From the NCBI RefSeq assembly GCF_029581395.1, contig NZ_CP121113.1, positions 1,794,001 to 1,858,000 on the forward strand: DNA of 64,000 bases, written 5' to 3'. Origin of the DNA: Roseinatronobacter sp. S2. Lineage in GTDB: Bacteria; Pseudomonadota; Alphaproteobacteria; Rhodobacterales; Rhodobacteraceae. This document shows, one piece after another, positions 1 to 9,399 of the stretch; within the stretch, counting starts at the first letter, position 1, and every line of letters begins with the position of its first letter. Both the position numbers and the translations under genes were made by a program. The notes beneath the pieces were generated by a model. That model was not told where the DNA came from and did not search any database. It was given only the letters and a program-made list of their open reading frames with translations.

Positions 1-1764
<1,764 letters not shown>

Positions 1765-1765
1765 C

Positions 1766-3856
1766 ATGGCGGCGCGCCCTGAAATTCTGTTCCCGTTATT
1801 TGCAGGGCTGGATGTGCTGGACGGTATTGGCCCGAAATCCGCGCGGAATTTCGCGGCCTTGCATGTGGAAACGCCGCGCGATCTGATATTCCACCTGCCG
1901 CATGCGCTTGTGGACCGCTCGCGGCGCGCGTCCATTCAGGGCTTGGAATTTCCCGCCACCGCCACGGTTGAAGTGACGGTCCTGACCCATCAGCCGCCAA
2001 CGGGGCGCGGCAGGCCGCATCGGGTGAATGTGCGCGATGATGCGCTGGAATTTCAGCTGGTTTTCTTCCATGCGCGCGGCGAATACCTGCAAAAGCTGTT
2101 GCCAACCGGGCAAAAGCGGCTGGTATCGGGCAAGTTGGAGCTGTTCGATGGCATGGCACAGATGGTGCACCCGGATCATATTCTGCACCCGGATGATGCG
2201 ACAAACCTGCCTGCGGCTGAACCGGTTTATGCCTTATGTGCCGGCGTCAGCCAAAAGCTGATGATCAAGGCGGTTGCGGGCGCTTTGGCGCGCGCCCCGC
2301 GTCTGGCAGAATGGATTGATCCCGCACTGATGGCGCGCGAAGGCTGGCCGGACTGGCACAGTGCAGTTCTGGCAGCGCATGCGCCCGACACTGTGGCTGA
2401 TGTGCTGCCGGGCGCACCGGCGCGGGCACGTCTGGCCTATGACGAATTTTTTGCCCACCAGATGACACTGGCGCTGGCGCGGCTGCGTCAGCGGCGCAAG
2501 CCCGGCCGTGCCAGCAATGGCGATGGCCGGTTGCGAGAAAGCGTTTTGTCTGCGCTGGAGTATAGCCCCACCAATGCGCAGCGTCGCGCCGTGGCCGAAA
2601 TCGCGGCAGATATGGCCGCGCCCGCGCGCATGAACCGCCTGTTGCAGGGCGATGTTGGTGCGGGCAAGACGCTTGTTGCCCTGATGGCGCTGCTGATCGC
2701 GGTCGAGGCGGGCGGGCAGGGCGTGATGATGGCGCCCACCGAAATTCTGGCACGCCAGCATCTGGAAAGCCTGCGACCCCTTGCGGATATGGCGGGGGTG
2801 CATCTTGCGCTGCTGACTGGGCGCGACAAGGCGTCTGATCGCGCGCAAAAGCTGGCTGCGCTGGCCGATGGCCGTATCCAGATTCTGGTTGGCACACATG
2901 CAGTGTTTCAAAAAGGGGTCGAGTTTGCGGATCTGCGCCTTGCCGTCGTTGATGAACAGCACCGCTTCGGCGTGGCCCAGCGTGCGGCCCTTGCGGCCAA
3001 AGGTGTGGGTGCGGATGTGCTGGTCATGACGGCCACACCGATTCCACGTTCACTGGCGCTGGCGCAATATGGCGATATGGATGTGTCTGTGCTGGATGAA
3101 AAGCCGCCCGGTCGCAAACCTGTCCAGACCGCGCTGGTGTCGACGGCGCGCATGGATGAAGTGGTGGCACATCTGCGGCAGGCCATGGATGAAGGGCGGC
3201 AGGCCTATTGGGTTTGCCCGCTGGTCGAGGAATCTGAGCTGGTAAACCTGACTGCGGCGCAGTCGCGGTTCGAACATTTGCGTGCCGCATTGGGCGAGGG
3301 GGTGGTCGGGTTGGTCCATGGCCAGCTTCCCCCGAATGAAAAAGACGCCGCAATGTCGGATTTCGTCGCGGGGCGCACCAAACTTCTTGTGGCCACGACC
3401 GTAATCGAGGTGGGGGTGAATGTGCCCAACGCCTCTATCATGGTGATAGAACGCGCCGAGAGCTTTGGACTGGCGCAGTTGCACCAGCTGCGCGGGCGTG
3501 TCGGGCGCGGGAGTGCGGCATCCACCTGTTTGCTGATGTACGAGGCCCCTTTGGGGGAAACAGCCGCGCGCCGCCTGAAATTGTTGCGCGATACCGAGGA
3601 CGGATTTCGAATCGCCGAAGAGGACATGGCCATTCGCGGGGCCGGTGACCTGATTGGAACCGCGCAGTCCGGGCTGCCACGGTTTCGCGTCGCAGATCTG
3701 GAACGGCAGGCCGCATTGATGGCCGTGGCCCAAACCGATGTGCGGAAATTGCTGTCGGATGATCCCGATTTGCGCAGCCCGCGCGGGCTGGCCGCGCGAA
3801 CAGCGCTTTGGCTGATGGAGCAGGACAAGGCGATAAAATACCTTTCTGTTGGTTGA
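1766..3856 (+). CDS. recG: ATP-dependent DNA helicase RecG
   Basis: Branch-migrating helicase that remodels stalled forks and Holliday junctions. The 696-residue product has the full RecG layout: an N-terminal wedge/OB domain, then SF2 helicase motifs including Walker A GDVGAGKT (about 2650-2675), the DEQH box in DEQHRFG (about 2950), TATPIPRS, and motif VI HQLRGRVGRG (about 3485). I chose the ATG at 1766, one base after the ligA stop, because family proteins begin just before the RPEILFP segment; an in-frame GTG at 1754 would overlap ligA by 11 bases. The following intergenic region carries a LexA-like operator, which lies after recG and not before it. Confidence 0.96.
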   Translation: MAARPEILFPLFAGLDVLDGIGPKSARNFAALHVETPRDLIFHLPHALVDRSRRASIQGLEFPATATVEVTVLTHQPPTGRGRPHRVNVRDDALEFQLVFFHARGEYLQKLLPTGQKRLVSGKLELFDGMAQMVHPDHILHPDDATNLPAAEPVYALCAGVSQKLMIKAVAGALARAPRLAEWIDPALMAREGWPDWHSAVLAAHAPDTVADVLPGAPARARLAYDEFFAHQMTLALARLRQRRKPGRASNGDGRLRESVLSALEYSPTNAQRRAVAEIAADMAAPARMNRLLQGDVGAGKTLVALMALLIAVEAGGQGVMMAPTEILARQHLESLRPLADMAGVHLALLTGRDKASDRAQKLAALADGRIQILVGTHAVFQKGVEFADLRLAVVDEQHRFGVAQRAALAAKGVGADVLVMTATPIPRSLALAQYGDMDVSVLDEKPPGRKPVQTALVSTARMDEVVAHLRQAMDEGRQAYWVCPLVEESELVNLTAAQSRFEHLRAALGEGVVGLVHGQLPPNEKDAAMSDFVAGRTKLLVATTVIEVGVNVPNASIMVIERAESFGLAQLHQLRGRVGRGSAASTCLLMYEAPLGETAARRLKLLRDTEDGFRIAEEDMAIRGAGDLIGTAQSGLPRFRVADLERQAALMAVAQTDVRKLLSDDPDLRSPRGLAARTALWLMEQDKAIKYLSVG

Positions 3857-3857
3857 T

Positions 3858-3898
3858 GTTCTCATTTGTTCTTGACATGTTCCCGAAAAAATGAGAAC
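3858..3898 (+). promoter_or_regulatory. LexA-like SOS operator overlapping a -35 element
   Basis: Three GTTC half-sites lie in tandem at 3858, 3868 and 3879. The last two are spaced exactly seven bases apart (GTTCTTGACATGTTC, 3868-3882), which matches the alphaproteobacterial LexA box GTTC-N7-GTTC. An inverted half-site GAAC follows at 3895. A perfect -35 hexamer TTGACA (3872-3877) sits inside the box, so bound repressor would block polymerase; the -10 is weak (around 3895-3901). The only gene downstream before a strong terminator is the 37-residue ORF at 3929. LexA binding is inferred from the motif. Confidence 0.7.
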
Positions 3899-3928
3899 AA
3901 ATCGTTAACAAACCGGATGGAGGGTGTC

Positions 3929-4042
3929 ATGTTCTACTTTCAGTCTAAATTTGATCGCCATGCATTCTGGCAAGATCTGGCGGGCGGCGTTGCGCTGACG
4001 GTTCTGGTTCTTGCCACGCTTCATCTGCCACTTTTTGCCTGA
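3929..4042 (+). CDS. Putative SOS-inducible 37-residue single-pass membrane peptide
   Basis: Short ORF of 37 residues with an aromatic, charged N-terminus (starts MFYFQSKFDRHAFWQDL) followed by one hydrophobic segment (LAGGVALTVLVLATL and onward to the C-terminus), so it is likely an inner-membrane peptide. A good ribosome binding site, GGAGGG at 3919-3924, precedes the ATG by four bases. Upstream is a LexA-like box overlapping a consensus -35, and downstream a strong intrinsic terminator at 4112-4149, so it forms a compact monocistronic unit. By analogy with Caulobacter SidA, a 29-residue LexA-controlled membrane inhibitor of cell division, it may be a checkpoint peptide; no sequence homology to SidA is claimed. 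Confidence 0.6.
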   Translation: MFYFQSKFDRHAFWQDLAGGVALTVLVLATLHLPLFA

Positions 4043-4111
4043 ACTGCCTGCGGGTCAGTCCGCCACGCGTTTTGTGCACCGTCCCGTGCCCGCGCTTTCT
4101 GACCCCCACTT

Positions 4112-4149
4112 CCGCCGCCATGGTCGCCCCATGAGCGGCGGTTTTTTTT
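4112..4149 (+). terminator. Rho-independent terminator after the 37-residue ORF
   Basis: CCGCCGC and CATGG arms (from 4112) pair with CCATG and GCGGCGG (to 4141), closing a short loop, and are followed by eight T residues (4142-4149). It ends the short transcript starting near 3890-3910 and isolates it from bztA. Confidence 0.85.
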
Positions 4150-4259
4150 ATGATGGGCAAATCTTGCGTTTTCTTTGGGCAGTATTGTCCCCGTGGTGCA
4201 GCAGGTTTTGTCGTTTGGATTGAATGCTGTGCGGTTTGAAAAGTTTAACCGCACTTTGA

Positions 4260-4374
4260 CCTGAAAACCGGTCGGTTTTCAGGCAGTTGATCTGAATTGC
4301 AGACATATGGCCATTTACAGGCTTGACCGGTTTGCGATTATCGGCGCAAACTTGCCGACAGTGAAGACCGGTTT
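4260..4374 (+). promoter_or_regulatory. Palindrome and three GACCGGTTT boxes upstream of bztA
   Basis: The 4150-4446 gap before bztA holds no gene. It contains a near-perfect palindrome at 4260-4283 (CTGAAAACCG / CGGTTTTCAG around GT). The motif GACCGGTTT also occurs three times: on the minus strand at 4265-4273 inside the palindrome, and on the plus strand at 4325-4333 and 4366-4374. Repeated boxes immediately before a nutrient-transport operon suggest an operator for an unidentified regulator. I see no convincing sigma-70 hexamers or NtrC sites. Confidence 0.4.
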
Positions 4375-4446
4375 TGGTTTATGCACTACACCCCGGGACA
4401 ACGCGGGGCAGACCGCCGCGAAGGCGGCGACAACAGAGAGGTAAAC

Positions 4447-5466
4447 ATGAAGAAATCCGTATTTCTCGGCGCTTTTGCCGCGACATCACTCGTTGCAGGG
4501 CTAGCTCAGGCCCAGTCGACACTTGAAACAGTGCAAACCCGAGGAGAGCTGAACTGCGGCGTCTCCACCGGCCTTGCAGGGTTTTCTGCCCCCGATGGGA
4601 ACGGCGTTTGGCAAGGCTTTGACGTTGCGGTGTGCCGCGCCGTTGCGGCTGCCGTTCTGGAAGACCCGATGGCGGTCAACTTTGTTCCGACAACCGGACA
4701 AACGCGCTTTTCGGCACTGGCATCTGGCGAAGTGGATGTTCTGGCACGCAACACCACCTGGACCTTCTCGCGCGATGTTGACCTGAACTTCACCTTTGTC
4801 GGGACCAACTATTATGATGGTCAGGGCTTCATGGTCACGCGTGATCTGGGTGTCGGCTCGGCGCTGGAACTGGACGGGGCGACTGTCTGTATCCAGACGG
4901 GCACCACGACCGAACTGAACCTTGCTGATTATTTCCGTGTCAACGGCATGGCCTATGAGCCGGTTCCAATTGAAACCAATGCCGAAGCGCAGCAGCAATA
5001 CCTTGCCGGTGCGTGTGACGTGTACACCACCGATGTGTCCGGTCTGGCCGCAACGCGGGCATCTTTCGCCAGCCCGTCCGACCATGTGATCTTGCCGGAA
5101 GTCATTTCCAAAGAGCCACTTGGGCCAGCAGTGCGCCACGGTGATGACCAGTGGGCGGATATCGTTCAATGGACATTGTTTGCATTGATTGCGGCTGAAG
5201 AACTGGGTGTCACATCTGCCAATATCGATGAGATGAAGGCAGGCACCGACAACCCGGAAATCAACCGCATGCTTGGCAGCGAAGGTGATCTGGGCGCAAT
5301 GTTCGGGCTGGACAGCGAATGGGCTGTTCGTGCAATCGCCGCCGGTGGCAACTATGGCGAGATCTTCTCGGCCACGATTGGCGAGCAGACGCCGATTGGC
5401 CTTGCGCGTGGTCTGAACGCACAATGGACACAGGGCGGCCTGCTATACGCGCCACCTTTCCGTTAA
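4447..5466 (+). CDS. bztA: General/acidic amino-acid ABC transporter, periplasmic binding protein
   Basis: Binds glutamate, glutamine, aspartate and asparagine (Bzt family; AapJ in rhizobia) in the periplasm and delivers them to BztBC. The 339-residue protein has a signal peptide (MKKSVFLGAF start, cleavage likely after AQA near residue 22) and then an SBP_bac_3 fold (STLETVQTRGELNCGVSTGL). The ATG at 4447 is chosen because a signal peptide begins there and GAGAGG precedes it; an upstream in-frame ATG at 4381 would add a hydrophilic stretch. A perfect hairpin follows the stop, probably limiting read-through to the permease genes. Confidence 0.93.
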   Translation: MKKSVFLGAFAATSLVAGLAQAQSTLETVQTRGELNCGVSTGLAGFSAPDGNGVWQGFDVAVCRAVAAAVLEDPMAVNFVPTTGQTRFSALASGEVDVLARNTTWTFSRDVDLNFTFVGTNYYDGQGFMVTRDLGVGSALELDGATVCIQTGTTTELNLADYFRVNGMAYEPVPIETNAEAQQQYLAGACDVYTTDVSGLAATRASFASPSDHVILPEVISKEPLGPAVRHGDDQWADIVQWTLFALIAAEELGVTSANIDEMKAGTDNPEINRMLGSEGDLGAMFGLDSEWAVRAIAAGGNYGEIFSATIGEQTPIGLARGLNAQWTQGGLLYAPPFR

Positions 5467-5477
5467 TATAACAGCAA

Positions 5478-5504
5478 ACGCGCGCCCTTGTGGCGCGCGT
5501 TTTT
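5478..5504 (+). terminator. Intra-operon hairpin between bztA and bztB
   Basis: Perfect 9-bp stem ACGCGCGCC / GGCGCGCGT with a five-base loop, followed by four T residues. Its place directly after the binding-protein gene and before the permease genes suggests partial termination or 3' protection of the bztA message. Confidence 0.75.
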
Positions 5505-5579
5505 CCTGCATCAGTCCAATTTGTTATCTGATCATGCTTTGGCTGCGCCCTGCCGCGCAACCGGGGACGGGAGTATATT

Positions 5580-6851
5580 ATGTCCACCTCTGATGATCTG
5601 CGCATCAAGACGACAGCGCCGAAACCGGCCTTTCGGTTGAGCATGCTGCTTTATGATCAGCGCTACCGTTCAATTACAATTCAGGTTTTTTTCCTGTTCA
5701 TGCTGATGCTTGGCGCAGCATGGCTGATTGACAATACGGTCAATAACCTGCGTGCCCTGGGCCGCGATTTCAGCTTTGCCTTTCTGAATGCACCTGCCGG
5801 ATATGATATCAACCAGCGCCCGATAGAATATAACAGCCAGATGACGCATGGCCGTGCGGCATTGGTGGGTTTTCTGAACACGATGATTCTGGCCGTGCTT
5901 GCCTGTATGCTGGCAACGGTTCTTGGGGTCATTGCCGGTGTGCTGCGGCTGTCCAATAACTGGATCGTCGGCCGGTTGATGACGGTCTATATTGAAGTGT
6001 TCCGCAATATCCCGACATTGCTGTGGATTTTGATTTTTGGCGCCATCATGACCGAGGCCATGCCAGCGCCAAGCGCGTTTCGCGGGGATGACCCTGCTGC
6101 AAGCATGCTGTTTAATGATGCTGTCGCGGTCACAAACCGCGGTGTCTATGTGCCGTCCATTATGTTCCTGCGTGATCTGGGTGATTTACGTCTTGGGCCG
6201 GTTGCGCCGTCGTTGAACTGGCTGCTGGTCTTCCTTGTCCTTATTGTTGGCGTTTATGCGAATAAACGGCTGATTGAACATGCCACAGCGGTACAAAATG
6301 CGACCGGCGTGCGCCCGAAGACATGGTGGAAAAGCATCCTTATCCTGCTTGGCCCGGTGGTTGTTATTTTCATCGCCCTTGGCGCATATCTGGAGTATCC
6401 CGAACTTCGCGGCTTCAACTTCGCGGGGGGCACGCATCTGCGCAATTCCCTGATTGCGATGTGGCTGGGACTTGGAATTTACACTGGTGCATTCGTGGCC
6501 GAGAATGTGCGCGCAGGCATTCTGGCGATTTCCAAGGGGCAGACCGAAGCCGCCTTTGCCCTTGGCATGCAACCGGGCAAGACGATGCGGCTTGTCATTC
6601 TGCCACAGGCGCTGCGTGTGATCATTCCGCCGCTGATTTCGCAATATCTGAACATCACCAAAAACACATCTCTGGGTCTGGCGGTGGGGTATATGGACCT
6701 GCGCTCGACGCTGGGGGGGATCACGATCAACCAGACCGGACGCGAACTGGAAGGTATGCTTTTGATGATGCTGATATATCTGGCAATCAGCCTGACCATA
6801 TCAGGGGCAATGAATGTCTATAATTCCCGCGTCAAACTGAAGGAGCGGTAG
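5580..6851 (+). CDS. bztB: Amino-acid ABC transporter permease BztB
   Basis: Inner-membrane permease subunit of the glutamate/glutamine/aspartate/asparagine importer. At 423 residues it has the large size typical of BztB/AapQ rather than the ~230 residues of ordinary polar amino-acid permeases: an N-terminal membrane segment and a long periplasmic/central insertion precede the core. The C-terminal half holds the EAA loop (EAAFALGMQPGKTMRLVILP) that contacts the ATPase. The start ATG follows GGGACGGGAG with suitable spacing. bztC begins two bases after the stop, so the two permeases should be co-translated. Confidence 0.94.
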   Translation: MSTSDDLRIKTTAPKPAFRLSMLLYDQRYRSITIQVFFLFMLMLGAAWLIDNTVNNLRALGRDFSFAFLNAPAGYDINQRPIEYNSQMTHGRAALVGFLNTMILAVLACMLATVLGVIAGVLRLSNNWIVGRLMTVYIEVFRNIPTLLWILIFGAIMTEAMPAPSAFRGDDPAASMLFNDAVAVTNRGVYVPSIMFLRDLGDLRLGPVAPSLNWLLVFLVLIVGVYANKRLIEHATAVQNATGVRPKTWWKSILILLGPVVVIFIALGAYLEYPELRGFNFAGGTHLRNSLIAMWLGLGIYTGAFVAENVRAGILAISKGQTEAAFALGMQPGKTMRLVILPQALRVIIPPLISQYLNITKNTSLGLAVGYMDLRSTLGGITINQTGRELEGMLLMMLIYLAISLTISGAMNVYNSRVKLKER

Positions 6852-6853
6852 AC

Positions 6854-8152
6854 ATGAGCGATACCCACGCACAGACCGTCGCCTATGTTCGTGACAGCAT
6901 GCTGCCCGAAAAACCGCCGCCCATTGCGGAAAAGGGCGCGATAAAATGGCTGCGCGAGAACCTGTTCTCGGGTTGGTTGAACACGGCACTTACAGTGTTG
7001 TCGCTGCTTGCCGTCTGGTATGCGCTTATGGCGATAGGGCCGTGGCTGTTGAACACCGTGTGGAATGTGCAATCCTTGCGGGAATGCCGCGAAGTGCTGG
7101 ATGGCGCAAGCGGGGCGTGTTTTGCGGTTATCAAGGACCGGTGGCACCAGTTGCTGTTCGGGTTCTATCCGCCGCAGCATTACTGGCGCCCGGTTCTGAC
7201 GCTGGTGCTGATGTTCGTGGCGCTGGCACCGGTGCTGTTCAGTCAGGTGCCGCGCAAGATGCTGGGTTTTTCGGCGCTGTATCCGTTTATTGCCTATCAC
7301 CTGCTTTGGGGCGGGTCGATCTGGTTGCCGGTCTCAGTTATCCTTGGGTTCGTGCTGGGCTATGTGGCCTATCGCCTGTTGGCCAGATTCGCACCACTGA
7401 TCGCAATCGCGGGGGCAATCCTAGTGCCGGTGATCTGGTGGATCATGTTTGCGGCGGGGTTCACATCCGCCATGACATCGGTGGCACCGATCGGGCTGGA
7501 CTTCATCCGCTCTGACAGGTTCGGGGGCTTTCTGATCTCCCTTGTTATCGGTGTTTCGGGGATTTCGCTGTCGCTGCCTATCGGCGTCCTGCTGGCGTTG
7601 GGGCGGCAATCGGACATGGTGTTTGTGAAATCCGTCTGTGTGATGGTGATCGAATTCATCCGTGGTGTGCCGCTGATTACGCTTTTGTTCACGGCGTCCT
7701 TGCTGCTGAACTACTTTCTGCCGCCGGGCACAGCGTTTGATCTGATCCTGCGCGTGATCATCATGGTAACGCTGTTTGCATCTGCCTATATGGCCGAGGT
7801 TATCCGCGGCGGGCTTGCCGCACTGCCAAAGGGCCAGTACGAGGCTGCGGATGCGCTGGGTCTGGATTACTGGAAGGCACAGCGGCTGATCATCATGCCG
7901 CAGGCGCTGAAAATTTCCATCCCCGGCATCGTGAATACGTTTATCGGCCTGTTCAAGGACACCACGCTGGTTGTCTTTATCGGCCTGCTGGACCCGATTG
8001 GCCTGTCAAATGCCATCCGCGCCGATACTGATTGGAACGGCATTTACTGGGAGCTGTTCATCTTTATCGGGGCATTGTTCTTCATCTTCTGTTTCGGCAT
8101 GTCGCGCTATTCCATGTATCTGGAGCGCAAGCTGAAAACGGACCACAAGTAA
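6854..8152 (+). CDS. bztC: Amino-acid ABC transporter permease BztC
   Basis: Second permease subunit, 432 residues, pairing with BztB as the heterodimeric channel. It shows a hydrophilic N-terminus, several hydrophobic segments, and a C-terminal binding-protein-dependent transport domain with the EAA loop (EAADALGLDYWKAQRLIIMP). An AGGAGCGG ribosome binding site lies within the last codons of bztB. The 12-base gap to bztD continues the operon. Confidence 0.94.
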   Translation: MSDTHAQTVAYVRDSMLPEKPPPIAEKGAIKWLRENLFSGWLNTALTVLSLLAVWYALMAIGPWLLNTVWNVQSLRECREVLDGASGACFAVIKDRWHQLLFGFYPPQHYWRPVLTLVLMFVALAPVLFSQVPRKMLGFSALYPFIAYHLLWGGSIWLPVSVILGFVLGYVAYRLLARFAPLIAIAGAILVPVIWWIMFAAGFTSAMTSVAPIGLDFIRSDRFGGFLISLVIGVSGISLSLPIGVLLALGRQSDMVFVKSVCVMVIEFIRGVPLITLLFTASLLLNYFLPPGTAFDLILRVIIMVTLFASAYMAEVIRGGLAALPKGQYEAADALGLDYWKAQRLIIMPQALKISIPGIVNTFIGLFKDTTLVVFIGLLDPIGLSNAIRADTDWNGIYWELFIFIGALFFIFCFGMSRYSMYLERKLKTDHK

Positions 8153-8164
8153 GGGGGTCGTAGC

Positions 8165-8968
8165 ATGACCGAACCGACGATTGAACTTCCCGTAGATCGC
8201 GAAATCGACACCAGCAAGATGAAGGTCAGCGACGCTGTCGCGATCCAGATCACCGGAATGAACAAGTGGTTTGGCACGTTTCATGTGCTGCGCGACATCA
8301 ACATGACGGTCAATAGCGGCGAACGCATTGTCGTGTGTGGCCCGTCAGGGTCGGGCAAATCCACGCTGATACGCTGTATCAACCGTCTGGAAGAACACCA
8401 GTCAGGGCAGATCATCGTTGATGGCACCGAACTGACGGGGGATCTGAAGAATATCGACAAGGTTCGGTCCGAAGTCGGCATGGTGTTTCAGCATTTCAAC
8501 CTGTTCCCGCACCTGACCATTCTGGAAAACTGCACGCTGGCCCCCATCTGGGTGCGCAAGGTTCCCAAAAAGGAAGCCGAAGAAATCGCGATGCATTTTC
8601 TGGAAAAGGTGAAAATTCCCGAACAAGCGCTGAAATACCCCGGCCAGTTGTCGGGCGGCCAGCAGCAGCGCGTGGCAATCGCGCGGTCCCTGTGCATGAA
8701 GCCGCGCATCATGCTGTTTGACGAACCCACTTCGGCGCTGGACCCTGAAATGATCAAGGAAGTGCTGGATACCATGATCGCGCTGGCCGAAGAAGGCATG
8801 ACCATGCTGTGCGTCACGCATGAAATGGGCTTTGCGCAGGCGGTGGCAAACCGCGTGATCTTCATGGATCAGGGGCAGATTGTGGAACAGAACGAACCAC
8901 GGGAGTTCTTTAACAACCCGAAATCAGAACGGACCAAACTGTTCCTAAGCCAGATTCTGGGGCATTGA
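8165..8968 (+). CDS. bztD: Amino-acid ABC transporter ATP-binding protein BztD
   Basis: Cytoplasmic ATPase that powers the BztBC permease. The 267 residues include an N-terminal extension of about 30 residues, Walker [10 protein letters not shown], the Q-loop [13 protein letters not shown], the ABC signature [15 protein letters not shown], Walker B RIMLFDEP and the switch histidine in CVTHEMG. This is the polar-amino-acid (GlnQ/AapP) subfamily. It is the last gene of the operon, and a hairpin shared with the convergent hemP follows. Confidence 0.95.
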   Translation: MTEPTIELPVDREIDTSKMKVSDAVAIQITGMNKWFGTFHVLRDINMTVNSGERIVVCGPSGSGKSTLIRCINRLEEHQSGQIIVDGTELTGDLKNIDKVRSEVGMVFQHFNLFPHLTILENCTLAPIWVRKVPKKEAEEIAMHFLEKVKIPEQALKYPGQLSGGQQQRVAIARSLCMKPRIMLFDEPTSALDPEMIKEVLDTMIALAEEGMTMLCVTHEMGFAQAVANRVIFMDQGQIVEQNEPREFFNNPKSERTKLFLSQILGH

Positions 8969-8990
8969 GTCTGCCGCTGCTGCATGCGAA

Positions 8991-9012
8991 CGGGGGCCGC
9001 ACTGGCCCCCGG
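8991..9012. terminator. GC-rich hairpin between bztD and hemP
   Basis: GGGGGCC (8992-8998) pairs with GGCCCCC (9004-9010) around a GCACT loop, with GAAC/GTTC flanks extending the stem. It lies between two converging genes and could serve both; the U-run is short on either strand. Confidence 0.55.
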
Positions 9013-9014
9013 TT

Positions 9015-9176
9015 CTATTTGGTCAGGATAAGTTTTCCAGCGCGTGTAATCCGCAGCTGATAGGTCTTGCCGTCCAGAAGGATCTGCGCCAGCGTGCCGC
9101 CGCGTGTCAGGGAATAGACATCATGGACAGGGGGCGTCTGGGTTTGTTGCGGTTCGAATCGGGTTATCGCATTCAT
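9015..9176 (-). CDS. hemP: Hemin uptake protein HemP family
   Basis: Short 53-residue protein whose C-terminal half matches the HemP family: YSLTRGGTLAQILLDGKTYQ followed by LRITRAGKLILTK, the family hallmark. HemP proteins are tied to haem uptake, often beside a TonB receptor and hmu genes, none of which is in this window. I chose the ATG at 9176 with AAAGG upstream; an in-frame GTG at 9209 would add 11 residues. It is convergent with bztD and divergent from gap, and an inverted repeat lies about 70-95 bases upstream. Confidence 0.85.
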   Translation of the reverse strand: MNAITRFEPQQTQTPPVHDVYSLTRGGTLAQILLDGKTYQLRITRAGKLILTK

Positions 9177-9246
9177 TTGCGGGGCCTTTCTGGTCGTTGA
9201 ATCCGGCACGTTTGCTGACCTGTGGGCTGGCTGTTGATGTAATAGA

Positions 9247-9270
9247 TGACAAAAACACTTTGCTTTGTCA
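9247..9270 (-). promoter_or_regulatory. Inverted repeat upstream of hemP
   Basis: TGACAAA (9247-9253) and TTTGTCA (9264-9270) form a perfect 7-bp inverted repeat around ten bases. On the minus strand it contains TTGACA, a possible -35 for hemP. An iron-responsive regulator is a reasonable guess from the gene it precedes, but the motif is not a consensus Fur, Irr or RirA site that I recognise. Confidence 0.4.
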
Positions 9271-9399
9271 AATCCTGATTAATATGGTCGGGTAATATTG
9301 TGCAGATCAGCTTAATCTTGGTGCTTGCCCTTGCAACCGGCCCGAAATTCGGACCAATTGTGCCAAAGTTTCTTTTAAGGCGGGCAGGGGGCCTTGGTC

